A DNA stretch of 64,000 nucleotides from Fasciola hepatica (taxonomy: Eukaryota; Platyhelminthes; Trematoda; Plagiorchiida; Fasciolidae), in contig CANUEZ040000105.1 in assembly GCA_948099385.1 (NCBI GenBank), positions 4,707,001 to 4,771,000 of the forward strand, in the 5' to 3' direction. This document shows, piece after piece, positions 1-11,849 of this stretch (the first letter of the stretch is position 1; every line of letters begins with the position of its first letter). The position numbers and the translations under genes were made by a program. The notes below the pieces were generated by a model, which worked only from the letters and a program-made list of their open reading frames with translations, was not told where the DNA came from and did not search any database.

Positions 1-186
1 TTTTATACAATACATTTATTATTACTCTTCTACCATCGACAGTTTTACTTGTTTATGTATATATGGGCAACTTAGTGGTTGAACTTGAAATGTGGGATAA
101 TACGGGTATAGCCGACTCAGCAGCGAAACAAAATTTGGGTGATTTTTTGAAAATTGGGAACTATTTTCCGTGATTTTCCTAGAGCT

Positions 187-333
187 TTGGGCATGCCTAA
201 CCATAGACCAATTGGGCACTGGTAGCTCTGCCCAACGCATTTCAATAGAGTTGCCCAACCTTGTGATAGGCAAGCCGAGCGTTTGCCCAACCCCATCCCA
301 ATTGGGCAGACGTTGGGCCGTGCTGCTTGGGTT
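187..333. repeat. Cluster of TTGGGCA/TGCCCAA heptamers
   Basis: TTGGGCA occurs exactly at 187-193, 212-218 and 302-308, and its reverse complement TGCCCAA at 229-235, 252-258 and 284-290. Near matches TTGGGCC (313-319) and TTGGGTT (327-333) follow. Six perfect heptamers in 122 bp is far above chance (about 0.015 expected for equal base use). Clusters of short motifs in both orientations are known from the subterminal regions of CACTA-type DNA transposons, where transposon proteins bind. The nearby transposase-like gene makes that a reasonable inference, but it is unproven. Confidence 0.6.
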
Positions 334-345
334 TCAGCCAGGTGA

Positions 346-1439
346 TAAGTAGTTTCTGTGTTACCCCCAGGCATATAAAATGCATATAATCTAACGGGAA
401 CGTGGTCACAATATTGATGGGTGGGGCTAGGAACGGAGTGGTGCCTATGTGTTGACGACTATACTTCCTGGCGCGAAACTTCTCATCCGTTCGTGGGGTA
501 GCTTCGAAGACCGAGTTAGAATTTTAAATCCAACTAACCTACGATTAGCCGAACACCCAGCATTTGAAAGTTCCCCTAAGTTGGGAATCTGTGTCGGAGC
601 CCAGAGGACTGCGGAATTAAATCATCAGAGAAAATGAATACAAAACTTTGTTTTGGTCTTATTACTCTACGAGCACAGGGTACGGAGCCAGGTGGAGGCA
701 CAATGCAAAACGCTTAGAGCAGAGTTTATAAGGCACACAACACAGAAAAGAGGCACAGAGCCTAACAAACACAAAGCAAAGGATTAGACACGAGAGATAA
801 ATGACGCCTGTTTCATCCCAAGTAGCACATTGCCCACCGCAACATGCCGGTAACAAGTGGGCAGAGAAATATTGGACAATTTATGAGAACAGTCACATTA
901 TTAGTCTTCAAATAGCCTTATGAGTGATAATATGCAACTTCCACTCAGATTTTTGTCCGTGAATGGCGAAGCAATCGTGTGTCTTTGTTTTAGTCTAGTG
1001 AAGGCCATATTTGAATCTCAAAGCGGCTCTGCCTCGTTGCGAGTGTCACTTGCTCCAATTGATGGTTGTGAATCGTTGCATACATTTTCGGAAACTGCTT
1101 TGTATTATTCTTTTGCAGTGGCTGAAATTAATGAGTGGGAGGGATATCGTACGAAGAAAAAGAACTCGGCTTTGTGAAGTGTGCTGTTTGTGGGGCGGCC
1201 ACACTGTGGGAGCACCACCTGGGTTGCCCCAAGTTGGATTTGCCATGTGAGAGTAGTCGTTGTCTCGTGACTTTTATTCTAGGGACTTCGCTTATAAATG
1301 CGACCGCTGGATGCGGTGGTATGATTCCAAGGAAGTTGCCGTCCTGCCAACAGTGTGAGGCGGGCTTCCTAGAGGACACCATTCCGACGGCTTCCTCAAC
1401 AAAGCCAGAAGTTTTGAGTAATTTAAATGTTTGAGTACT
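346..1439. other. No recognised gene; flank of transposase-like gene
   Basis: Only short open frames are present, the longest being 85-99 codons on the plus strand between 920 and 1434. None shows a family I recognise. The stretch may contain the decayed 5' part of the transposase-like gene that becomes recognisable after about 1440. Bases 1-186 likewise hold nothing I can name. Confidence 0.4.
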
Positions 1440-3287
1440 AATGCTGACTCATTTGTTGGCAACAGTTAAGGGTCCCAATAAAGAAGCCGTCATCTCTAAA
1501 AGATAGCCACAAATAGCAAGTCTTTGTTCCGTTTCTGGCGCTCTAACCTCCGTTCATATTTATTCCCTAGCACTGCTTACGAAGTGCTCCACAGTCTGGT
1601 GCCGACGGAAGTTCACTTTTGGACTCCTGGGAAAGGCTTTTGTTCGCTTTCTACTGTCTTTGGTCCAACAAAGGGGAACCTTGGAGGTAATCAGTGAACA
1701 TATACCGAATCTTTGCCGGGACCCAAGAAATTTATTGGGCACACCAAGGGGATGTCCTATCACGAATTTGGAAAACGGGCCTTACATTCACGTGGGACTG
1801 AATAACGCTCTGACAAGACAGCTGAGGAACATAACCACAAACCCTGACGAGATCAACATTCAGGTGAATTGTGATGGTACTTCGGTTGATCGTTCATCAA
1901 ATACTCAGCTGTGGCCAGTACTAGTGAGAGTAATCACGCCCGTCTGCCTCCCATTTGTCACCGTTGCTTTTAATTGCGGTGTGGGAAAACCGTCCAACGT
2001 ATCAACTTTCATGGGTGAATGCATGACGGAGTTGAGCAAAGCATTAACCGGAGGAATACCGTTTGGTGACAAGAGCATTAAGTGCCGACTGTCGTCAGTG
2101 ATCTGTGATATTCCGGCCCGGAGTTTTATTAAACTAGTGAAAGGTCCCATTGGTTACTTTGGCCGTGATAAGTGTGTTCAGTGCGGCATGCACTGTGAAA
2201 AAAATGTTTTTTCCCTATGTTAGGAGCGAGCTTTGTGAAGAAGAGGCATTTCGAACCACGCGGTATCGGAAACATCACATCGGTGTGAGTCCCTATGTTT
2301 CATTCCCCATTGACATGGTTCAGGCGTTCCCATTAGATTGTATGCACCTTTTCTGCTTGGGTGTGATGAATAAACTTCTCGATCTCCGGTTGCGTGGTCC
2401 TCGCAATTCATTTGTTCTGTTGGGAAAAAATGCCTGTGAGGAACTTGACAACCGGATACTCCATTCGCATGCCGCCACTCCGTGTCGCCAAGTTCATAAC
2501 ATTGACCGGTGGAAAGCCACGGAATGCCGCACATTTTTATTGTGTTATGGGGAGTCTGCTTGTCCGAGGGGCTTGTTGATCAAAAGATGCGTATGAGTAT
2601 TTCAAGCTGCTTTCGGTTGCCATTTATATTTCGTGCCATCCAGTTTTGTACATATCATGCAATGCCTTTGTAGAACCTATCTGGGGAACATTTTTTCAAA
2701 GATTCTCTTCTATGTACGGTGTTTTAAATACTACGTACAACGTCAATTGATTAATTCACCTACCCAGAGACGTTCTTAATCACGGGAAGCTGGACGAATT
2801 TTCGTGTTTCCCATTTGAATCCTATCTACGCAACCTGAAATTTAGTATTCATGGTCCCGGAAATCCTGCCCAGCAGTTGTATCGCTGTTTGTGCGAGCTT
2901 ATTACTTCGGACAACCCGGATTCCACTGTCCACATATAAGATGACGTCGTAAAACCAATTCATCCGTTCCGTGGATGCAAAAACGCTGTCCTAGTGAACC
3001 ACATTATTTCCCCCCCCAGCCCACCAAACAACATCGCCATCGCCGATGGTAAACCGGTTGAAATTGTCGACATATATGAGGCATCAGTTAGTGTGAAGTA
3101 TTTTAAAAACCCGTGTCAATTTTTCAACAAACCCATGCAGTCTAACAACCTGTACGTATATTCCGCTGACGGTTTGCACGATGATGCTGTACCACTTTCT
3201 GTTAGTAGCATTGTGTGTAAGTGCTTTCCGATAACTGTTGGCAGTCTTCATGTAATCGCGCCCATGTTACACTCTATCACCTACTGA
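1440..3287 (+). pseudogene. Decayed transposase-like gene (Tnp2/CACTA-like)
   Basis: Consecutive plus-strand blocks in shifting frames match, in order, an invertebrate transposase-domain family known to me. At about 1700-1800 is a block with RDPRNLLGTPRG. At 1860-1915 is CDGTSVDRSSNTQLWPVL. At 2100-2195 is CDIPARSF followed by GYFGRDKCVQC, which looks like zinc-binding cysteines. At 2300-2390 is the block DCMHLFCLGVMNKL, close to the family signature DYMHLxCLGVxRKL. At 2500-2700 is WKATECRTFLL and the block after it. At 2810-2925 is FPFESYLRNLKFSIHG. At 2994-3287 is a C-terminal block ending in VIAPMLHS. Stops and frameshifts at about 2220, 2600, 2750 and 2940 break it, so no full product can be made. 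Placing it in the CACTA/EnSpm superfamily is inference. Parts may be misplaced because the start is not visible. Confidence 0.55.
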
Positions 3288-3569
3288 TATTCCACTTATT
3301 GATATGTATCTGGTGCCTGGAATTTATGAAGAATAATAGCACAGCTCATTGCCAACTGCTAACTCTTTTAGATGCGCTTGGTAGTCGGTTTCTTATGTGA
3401 TAAATCTGTTACCATCGCCCACTGGATGATGGATGACAAATGAGAGCAACGGTCCAAGTCGTCCACCTTCCAGGTTTATCAGAGATTGCTGTTGTAAGGT
3501 TCAAAATTGGCTGTGTTCCAGATAAAGAATTTCATGGGGTAAATCATTCAGGTGAGTTCGGAGTATAAT
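3288..3569. other. Spacer between transposase pseudogene and gypsy LTR
   Basis: I see no coding potential and no clear terminal inverted repeat of the upstream transposon. The gypsy LTR begins at 3570. Confidence 0.4.
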
Positions 3570-3998
3570 TGTAGTGACCTCGATCGTTCTGAGAAAATGA
3601 CTGTGTCCTGGACACCATTTTGGATCTATTTTCTCTACGATCTTTTCTGACGTTTGACATCGACCTCATCGTGTTCTCCGGTTGCGTACGTTTTACCGGA
3701 CTGGCTTTTCCGGAGTTTTCGTCGACCTCGTTTTAGATCACTTTCGCTTTTGGTCGCCCGCCGATTGTACACGCTCGCGGTTCGCTTTCTGCATAGCCGT
3801 CGCGCTTCGTTCCGTTTTCCGTTCGGTGTATCTCTCGTATCGGTACTGTTTCGGTGCCACGATATATAGAATACACCTTACATCTGTAAACCGACTTGGG
3901 TTTTCTCTATTCGTCCGGTAGAGGGGATATCGTTGGTATTCTGCTGCTAGACCCAATAGGAGACACGTTCATCAGCCGCTCTCGAACGTTTTCTATAT
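3570..3998 (+). repeat. 5' LTR of CsRn1-like gypsy element
   Basis: It begins TGTAGTGACCTC. The whole stretch aligns, at high identity for the first 350 bp or so, with the inverted sequence at 24339-24767. Both copies come out at about 429 bp. The 3' edge is set by the primer-binding-like sequence that follows. No matching 3' LTR is visible after the pol gene (to 8.1 kb), so the element is truncated. Confidence 0.75.
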
Positions 3999-4013
3999 TG
4001 GTGAGCCCGAAAC
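3998..4013 (+). promoter_or_regulatory. Putative primer-binding site
   Basis: The sequence TGGTGAGCCCGAAAC lies directly after the LTR. It has the TGG start and general look of a tRNA-complementary site. CsRn1-clade elements are reported to use tRNA-Trp, and TGGTGACCCCGA-type sites fit that. The match is by eye and imperfect. Confidence 0.45.
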
Positions 4014-4231
4014 TTCCAGAACCCTCCTGGATTATTCGCCCTCCCGGTGAGTGTGATTTTTTGCTGTTTCACGTCCTCTTTTTGTTGCACGATATATATT
4101 TTTTACGATATATTATCACAACGTAACCACGTCAGAGGATGAGATACAGCTCGACACAGACCTCACTTTGTCCGCGGTTGCTTTGAAGCTCGGTTCTCGC
4201 AGCTCGAACAGATGCACACCAAATCACAGGA

Positions 4232-5767
4232 TTGTTTTCTAACACTCCGCACGATTTTCAGTCTCTACTTATTAAATTCCCCATATTGACTAAACCATTT
4301 GAAGAGATAGAGACAGTGACCGATCGTGTGGCACACCACATTGTCACTAACGGACCACCGGTCACGGCACGACCTCGCCAACTGGCACCGGACAAATTAG
4401 TTTTCGCCAAACGTGAGTTTGACACTTTGCTTCCTGAAGGTATTGTTCGTCCTTCTCACAGTCCATGGGCCTCACCTCTGAACATGGTTCTTAAGAAAGA
4501 TGGCGTTAGCTGGGGACCATGTGGCGACTATCGCGCACTAAATTCGGTTACCCGGTACGATAGTTATCCCATACCCCACATACACGACATCACGGCATCA
4601 TTTCACGGCACGACTGTATTTTCTAAGATCGATTTGGTGCCAGCCTATCACCAGATCCCAGTCGCAGCTGAAGATGTTGAGAAAACCGCTGTCACGACTC
4701 CTTTTGGTTTGTTTGAGTTCCTACGTATGCCTTTTGGTTTGCGAAATGCTGCCCAGACATTCCAGAGGTTTATCGATAGCATTACGCGAGACTTGGAATT
4801 TGTTCACGTCTATATCGATGACTTGCTAATTGCATCATCGAGCGTAGATGAACATTTCCAACATTTGACACTACTATTTCAACGTTTGTCCGAACATCGA
4901 ATAGTAGCCAATCCTGATAAATATGAATTTGGCAAACCGCAGCTTTTGTTCCTCGGCCACAAGATCACTCGAGAGGGTATTAAGCCTTGCGAGAGTAAAG
5001 TGCGCGCTATTCTAGATTACGCCGTACCGTCCTCAATCAAGGAGCTTAAAGCATTTTTGGGGTTAGTTAACTTTTATCGTCGTTTCATACCCCATGCTGC
5101 TGAACGTTTGCTTCCATTAACTGACCTACTTCGTGGCAATCCACGTAAGATGTCGCTTATAGATGCCGCAGGAGTAGCGTTCTCGGAGATTAAAGCGATA
5201 TTAGCTCAGACCACGCTCCTAATGCACCCAGTCCCGTCCGCCACGCTAAGCATAGCGGTGGATGCATCCGACTTTGCCATCGGAGCGGTCCTGCAACAGT
5301 TTGTTTCTGGGATCTGGCAGCCATTAGAATTTTTCTGTCGACGCCTCAGTCCCACGGAAACCAAATATAGTGCTTTCGGTTGCGAACTGCTGGCTGCATA
5401 TAATGCCGTTAGGCACTTCCGCCATGCAGTCGAAGGTTGATATTTCATCCTCTACACTGATCATAAGCCTTTGACGTATGCATTGCATACTAAGTCTGAC
5501 CGTTACTCCCCACGAGAAGTCAGACATTTAGACTATATTTCTCAGTTCACGACTGACCTACGACACGTTAAAGGTGAGTCGAACTGCGTTGCAGATGGTT
5601 TGTCGCGTGTTCCGCTTAATGCTATTAAATCTCCGGTTCTGGACATCCCTGCCATGGCTGCAGCACAGGCACAGGATTCCTTATGAATGGAAACCGCTCA
5701 GTCATCGTCGCTACACTGTCAGCCCGTACCTCTGGCCACCAGTGCTGGGACTATACTCTGCGACATG
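4232..5767 (+). pseudogene. pol: Gypsy pol: reverse transcriptase and RNase H
   Basis: The 402-codon open frame (4232-5440) contains all reverse transcriptase blocks. These include WASPLNMVLKKDG, CGDYRALNSVT, FSKIDLVPAYHQIPV, TPFGLFEFLRMPFGL and the catalytic YIDD in VYIDDLLIAS (about residues 193-202). The thumb block FLGLVNFYRRFIP follows. RNase H starts with SIAVDASDFAIGAVLQQ. The frame hits TGA at 5438-5440 but continues in the same frame, with YTDHKPLTY and DGLSRVP, to a second TGA at 5684-5686. Both stops look like point mutations of sense codons. The sequence is closest, from memory, to CsRn1/Kabuki-clade elements. The enzyme would copy the element's RNA and degrade the template in virus-like particles. 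It is non-functional here. Confidence 0.85.
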
Positions 5768-6222
5768 TCAGGGTTTGCATTGTCTTCGTGATCGCTATCC
5801 TCTTCGCATGCGTTGATTTTCCCGAACATACTTCTTTACAATCTTCCCCCCTTTTTCCTCTTGCTCGGAAATTTACTCCATCTGCATAACCTCGGTGGGC
5901 CTCCGGTTTCCTTGGCTTGCATCATTCTCGTTCATAATGCGTCCTTAGCACTGCGTTAATGATTTTTCGATATCTCCACCGCGAACCAGTGCCTAGGCCG
6001 AAATCGAAACCGGTTCAAAAAGGCCGCGCGAAAAAATTATCAGAATGATCCATTCAAACTGTTGCTGGCTTTGTTTTTCCATCTTTGATACTCTCGACTT
6101 TCATATTCTGAATTTGTGAATATTCCATCTTATTGAGTAACGTGTTACACCATGATCATGCGCTACAGTGTGCATCTCGACCATGGCCGAGAAATATACC
6201 AGTATTATTATTATTATTATTA
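5768..6222 (+). repeat. R455 dispersed repeat, full copy 1
   Basis: A 455 bp noncoding block that starts TCAGGGTTTGCAT and ends in a (TTA)n tail (6203-6222). It interrupts the gypsy pol frame: integrase-type coding stops before it and resumes just after it. The same sequence in reverse orientation fills 38563-39028, with matching ends and matching internal blocks such as CTCTTCGCATGC and the stretch around CCATGATCATGCGC. A shorter relative is at 29448-29567. The one-sided simple-repeat tail suggests retroposition, as a SINE or the 3' part of an RTE-like element. No clear polymerase III A or B box was seen. Confidence 0.7.
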
Positions 6223-7241
6223 CTGGCCTACCTCGACCAGTCGTACCCTCTACATATCGACGTCTCGTGTTCGATACCCTACATGGACTCTCACACCCAG
6301 GCATCGCAGCCAGTCTCCGATTAGTAGCTGCATGATACGTCTGGCCGTCCATGAGTAAAGATGTTCGTATGTGGGCAAAGCAGTGTCTACAATGTCAACG
6401 ATTTAAAGTGCATAGGCACGTAGCTTCGCCTATCGGTACCTTTGCTACGCCTGATGCTCGCTTCGATCATATCCACGTAGACATTATGGGTCCATGGACC
6501 CCATCACACGGGTATACCTATTTACTAACCTGCATCGATAGATTTACAAGGTGGCCCGAGGCTATTCCCATCTCTGTCGTCACGGCCGAATCAGTGGCTC
6601 GACATCTGATAGAACGATGGATAGCTTCATATGGTTGTCCTTCCACAATCACTACCGATCGAGGGCAACAATTTGAGTCCGATCTATTCTCTTCATTAAC
6701 TCACATGCTGGGCAGGGAACGCATTTGCACTACTACGTACCTTCCGATATCGAATGGTTTAGTCAAACGTTTTCATCGCCAACTCAAAGCGGCTCTTAGA
6801 GCACACGAGAGCCCCGACTGGTACAAAACGTTACCGCTTGTTCTGCTTGGTATCAGGACTTGCATAAAGGCAGATATCCAATGTTCAACCGCAGAACTTG
6901 TCTACGGCACGAGATTGCGACTGCCTGGGGAATTCTTTACGCCACGAAGTACAGACTCACTTGCCGCACAGACTTACATTCACCGTTTGTCTACGTACAC
7001 GCAAAATCTCGCTCCGGCGCAGACTCGAATGCAGCTGCAACATATTTTCGTTCTGACTGTACTCAAAACCTGTTCGCATGTATTTATTCGTGTTGATTCG
7101 GTAGGCAAACTATTACAACAGCCTTACGAAGGTCCATTTCACGTGATTTTTTGTCGCGAAAGGACTCTTAAGGTTGATCGACACGGTCGTGTCGAAACAG
7201 TTAGCATTGTCAAGGTTATTCCGATGGTGAGTAATGCGTAG
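6223..7241 (+). pseudogene. pol: Gypsy pol: integrase
   Basis: Coding resumes at about 6231 after the R455 insertion. The zinc-binding region is marked by LHGLSHPGIAAS and CLQCQRFKVHRH. The core has aspartate 1 in HIHVDIMGPW and aspartate 2 in TTDRGQQFES. The block NGLVKRFHRQLKAAL follows, where relatives have NGLVERFHRQ. The catalytic glutamate is therefore replaced by lysine. A TGA at 6333-6335 splits the zinc-binding part from the core. The rest, including LVYGTRLRLPGEFF and a chromodomain-less C-terminus, is open to 7241. The family's integrase inserts the cDNA into the genome. This copy cannot be active. Confidence 0.85.
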
Positions 7242-8124
7242 TCGATTAAATCGAATCCCCAAACCAGAACAAGATGGTTTCATGGTTTATGCGGTACTGG
7301 ATTAACAAGTTATGCGCATATAAATATTTACTAGCCTCAACTGTACGGCCACAACGCCTAGCAACCAGGACCAAGGTTCAACAAATGTCAACTTCGGGGA
7401 CCACTGTCACAGCAGTCCAAGTTCGAATCAGAATTACGCTACCTCCCATGAGCAAAATATAAACAAGTGTTGGAGTGTAGTGATTGATATATGCTGTACT
7501 TGCTCGAGTGTCAATATGATGAAGAGCATAGTCTCAAATGTACAGGTATCTGAAACGTCTAGGGAGGTTTTCTGCAAAAGTACCCCAAGCCACCCATCAA
7601 ATCCTCCCATGAAACGGTCAACATCCAAGAACTGAATAGAGGTACTGATTCGCTCTGTCCTACCTAGACCATAGAGTCAGTGCATATACAGGTCGCCATG
7701 GGCTTCATCTATCGTTGGCCAGTCGTAGACCCGCTTGCAGGTTGTACTGAAATTATGCCACATAGCTCGATATCTTAGAGTCTCGTCTGAGGATGATATA
7801 ACATTGTCCGTGTGTGAAACTAGGGCTTCGATATGATCGGGATGTGTAGACAGATTAAGCAATGTAGGGGAAAAAGACCTCCCGAACCGGAGTAAAGCAA
7901 GTGATAAAATGAAACTGAGAATTCTTGACGAAGAATCGAAAGGGCCACATGGTACTGGAAAATCAGGGCCCAAAGTGTGGTACTACCATATCAGAGGTAT
8001 GTTTGACTCACAACTTATATCCACTTGGACACAGGTTGGATAATAACACAAATAGGAGGTCCCAGAAATAGAGGTATTTCTACATACGGTCAATAAATGC
8101 TTGTTCAAGAAATTCCGCTACCTA
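7242..8124. other. No recognised gene
   Basis: No 3' LTR of the preceding gypsy element and no coding match. A minus-strand open frame of 98 codons (7677-7973) has no features I recognise. Part of this may be the far 3' noncoding region and LTR of the minus-strand BEL element that follows, but I could not align it. Confidence 0.4.
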
Positions 8125-8292
8125 GCAAACAATGTCGTGTCGTGTGCTCACTTGGGGTTTCGACAACGAATTCCGTTGTAAGTCGTGACTACCGTATGCA
8201 ATTGGACACAAATATAAATAATTAATTAATAATTGAGGGTTGGGACCTACAGAAGATTGCATGAGGGATAAATAAATAAATTCGGCTTCATT

Positions 8293-9434
8293 TTATATCA
8301 GTGGACTTGGTTTTAGCTTGATCTGTAGCATCGGCTTCGCCTCGCCATTGTCACCTTGGAACAAACATATCTTACGGATGTCTCGCAACACGTCTCCTTT
8401 GTTAGTTCTCACCACCACCTTGCATACGAGGCCATATGCTTCTGTGCGGCGGTCCTTGATCACTACAATCGGCCATTCGTCTCTACGTAAGCGGCTCTCC
8501 ACGAGGATGACGACGTCGCCATGTCTGAACGATCTCTCCTAGGAGATTCACTTTTGCCGAAGCTGCAGTGTCGGTAAGTACTCTCTCGTCCAACGTTTGC
8601 AGAAAGCCCGTGCCAGATGGTTCGCTCGTTTCCATCGTACGATGTACCTTCCACGTACGGCTTTTGGTGTGACTGCTCCTACTTTTGATAGCAATAATAA
8701 CGTCGTTAGGAGTGAGAGCCCGTTCGCATTCCGGGCCTTGGACGATCGGCACCAGTGGTCAACTTTTCAGTATGCCTTCTACTTCTGTTGGCAAAGTGGT
8801 CCGCTTCTAGACATCAAGGTCTTCTTTTGTGAGGTCAGAGCCGTAAGTATTTTCCTTATCAATGGGATCAGCTTTTCCCAAATTCCACCGCGATGGCTGG
8901 CCTAAGGTGAGTTGAAATGCCATTCTATCTCCTTTGCTACAGTCTTTTTTGTGTATTTTTGCGTGATCCAGGTGGTTCCACCATTTCTCTAACTCCTTAT
9001 GGGCTCCAATGAAGTTCGATCCATTGTCTGAATTTACGTTCTTGAGGACTCCCCGCCTTGCGACGAACGTTTTATAGGCCATAAAAAATGAATCGGCGGT
9101 CATATTATGCTCTAATTCGAGATGGACTGCCCTGGACTGTGAACACGTTATACCCCGTTTGAGTACTCCCTTGCTGTCGTATAAGAAAGGGTCCAAAATA
9201 ATCGACGCCAATTTCCACGAACGGGCACCATCCAGGTTGAACTCTCATGGCTGGAAGGGGGCCATTATTTGTTGGCCTGCTACGGCATTCCGGCGACGAC
9301 AAGTGAGGCAGTTGCCTATGACTCGCTTGACTGTAGCTGGTCCCTTTTTCACCCAAAATCGTCGATGTATATTGTTCAATTAGTGGTTCAAACCTGCGTT
9401 CCCCTCTTCTACATGTACATGGTCTATCAGGCAT
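8293..9434 (-). pseudogene. pol: BEL-C integrase and pol C-terminus
   Basis: The minus strand shows VDYFGPF (first catalytic aspartate), then [34 protein letters not shown] (second aspartate), and in a shifted frame near 8880-8915 a SHRGGIWEK-type block carrying the glutamate. A frameshift at about 8905 separates the last two. After it come the C-terminal blocks ALTPNDVI (near 8710) and TNKGDVLRDIRKICLF (near 8370). These match BEL-A and BEL-B integrases block for block. Each segment sits in its own short frame, so no integrase can be made. The end near 8293 has KPSPLI followed by a stop. Confidence 0.8.
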
Positions 9435-9590
9435 CTCATTATGTAGTGGTCGCCAGGAACTATTATGGCGTATTTTGTTTCGTACTCTTGGTTTGAATTA
9501 GCCAGCCGCCCTCCGACTCTCAGCATTTCGTTGGCCCGCATGGGGTTTAGTCCTCTGATACTGCTGTAAAACAGTCAGCCTTCTTTGGTG

Positions 9591-11849
9591 TTATCGTCTA
9601 TCCTGGTTAGCACGCGTGTCTCGAACGGGAAAGCGTCTAGTTGTAGTAGGCGTAGAAAGTCGAGTTTGGCTTGCTTCCGTTCGCCCGGCAGTACCTTTCC
9701 CACATTTACCGCCACTTGTGGTCGTGCTCCTTTCAAAATCATTAGAAGTACTCTGTATCGTGTCCACCAGACCACGGCTTTCAACTTTTTTATCCAGTCG
9801 AGAAAGTGGCACAGATTTTATTAGGCTTACGCTTTCCGCAGTGTTTCTAGCCAGTATCAGTCTTTTGGTCTCGATATCGCCGTAACCAGGCACAGATGTT
9901 AGTAGCGTTGGCCACATCTCTTTAGATGCAGTTGAGAAGTCCGGTCCCATTGTCCACATCCGCTGCCATTCTAGTGTTTTTCGGCCCCTTGAGCAGAAGT
10001 CAGCCATGTTAGTGGTGGATTGTTTATAGTGCCATTGATTCGTTTTAGTCGACTCATGATTTATATTGAGTCTGTTGGCAACGGTGTTAAAGCGAAAAGT
10101 AATGCTGTTTGTGTAATGAAGTACCGTGGCTGAGTCCGTCCAAAAGTTTGATTCACGGTTTATCCGATCGAAGCATCTCCTAATCAGCGTCGCAGCTTTC
10201 ACGGCCAGCACTGCCGCAGTCAGTTCCAGCCTCGGAATGGACACCGCCTTCAGTGGAGCCACTCTCGCCCTTGGGAATACTATCTGACTGTGCCGCCCAC
10301 CTTTTTCGTCCACCCAACGGCCGTAAGCCACTATCCCGTATCCTACTTCTGATGCATCAGAAGATGAGTGGAGTTGGCATCCTTTGTGCACTTGATTCCT
10401 GTCAAGCATCTTTGTATTTTGATCTCGCCAACTTGATCTGGGCTGTGACCAGTCGCGCCATCGCTTGTGATCGTCATCCTGGAGAGGTTCGTCCCAACCC
10501 GTCCATCTTTGGCACAGCGATTGCAGCAAGCACTTTCACGGTAACAACCATGGCGGAACAAAACCTAAGGGACCACAGAGGCTTGAGACTGACGGTAGGA
10601 TTTCTCTCCGTGCGACTGGTGGTTTGGGTAGGTCCAGAGTGAATATGAATTGGTCACCCTCGGGTTTCCATTGAAGACCAAGCGTGCGCTCCAGTTGTGA
10701 TGAGAATCCAAAAGGCTCTCTTGCGAACTCCTTCTTCTCGGAATTTGAGATAACATTGAGCTTCTCCTGGCTGTTTGACGTCCATTTAGTGAGGTTGAAT
10801 CCTCCGGACGTTAGAGTGGTGATCGGTTCGGTCATATATAGAACAACAGTATTTGTGTCGTCAAAGGAGCAAAGAAAATCGTCTACGTAAAAATGGTCCA
10901 CTGCTCTTCCTAACAGATTTCTGGTGCCGCTGAAAAGCTTGAGGGCTTTCCGGAGAACAAAACTAGCACAAACGTGGGATAGCACCATCTCAGAGGGATG
11001 CACGGTCAGCCCATGCTCCTCTGGTGCGCGATTTGAGTCGCTTTTAGGTCTCCAGCGAAGACGAAAGGCGTCCCTATCTCCAACGGGAATCTTTGCTTGT
11101 AGAAACATCTCACGTATGTCCGCAGAGACGACCACTTTTCCTAGCCGAAAACGACATAAAACCTCGATTGGTGGTGTTGTCCAGTCTGAGCCCTGTAGTA
11201 TATGGTCGTTGAGTGACATTCCCTGACGTTTCGTGGCACAGTCGAAAACCACCCCGACCGTCCCTGGTTTTTTTGGGTTCACAACCGGGTGATGGGGTAG
11301 GTACCACCTGAAGTCTGCGCTGATTACCGCTGTATCCGCTCTTTCTATATAACCGCAGTCGATGTTATGTTGCATGGCTCGCGTGTATTCTATCCTTAAA
11401 TGTTGTTCTCGAATTAGCCTGGTTTTGAGGAAGCATAATCTTTTGAGAGCCATTTCTCTGCTGTTTGGCATGGGTATCATGTTGGGTCTTCACGGGACAG
11501 GAACCTCAAAGTGATCCATCACATGCTTGATGTGCTGGGCAACCATCTTCATAGCCGCCCTATCTTCTGGTGACGGGACATCTCCATCAATGGCTAGGTC
11601 GGCAAGTTCGGCGTTATACACCTGTTGGAATGCCTGTTCAATGTTCACCGTTTCCACTGAAGTGCAGTTGATTTGAATTTGATTGCCGCTTTTTTCATCT
11701 CTACTACCGTATAAAGTCCAGCCTAATATAGTGCGTACTGCATAAGATGCTTTGCGGCTTCCTATTCTTTGATCTAGGACCGAATGCCACTCCGGTACAT
11801 CAAAACCGGTCAGCAGATCAATTTCGTTATTCTGCCATTCCCCGATCAT
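9591..11849 (-). pseudogene. pol: BEL-C reverse transcriptase and RNase H
   Basis: Frame 11490-11849 carries the protease-to-RT linker with LLTGFDVPEWHSVLDQR and LGWTLYG. Frame 10536-11480 carries the RT core with WYLPHHPVVNPKKP, VVFDCATKRQG, GKVVVSADIREMFLQ, and the catalytic HFYVDDFLCSF (about 10869-10895). Frame 9591-10529 carries RNase H with DASEVGYGIVAYGRW, SIPRLELTAAVLAVKA, where the acidic residues are intact, and FWTDSATVLHY. The RT motif is YVDD, as usual in BEL/Pao. Frame shifts at about 11485 and 10530 break it. Relative to BEL-A, protein identity is roughly 45-55% by eye, so this is a separate and older lineage. Confidence 0.85.

Larger units (their letters stand above)
3570..7241 (+). 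mobile_element. Defective CsRn1-like Ty3/gypsy retrotransposon
   Basis: Order is LTR (3570-3998), primer-binding-like site, about 230 bp, then pol with reverse transcriptase, RNase H and integrase. Gag and protease should lie between leader and reverse transcriptase but there is no room for them, so about 1.5-2 kb has been lost. A 455 bp R455 repeat interrupts pol at 5768-6222. There is no 3' LTR. In-frame TGA codons at 5438, 5684 and 6333 and the altered integrase glutamate show that it is dead. Confidence 0.8.
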
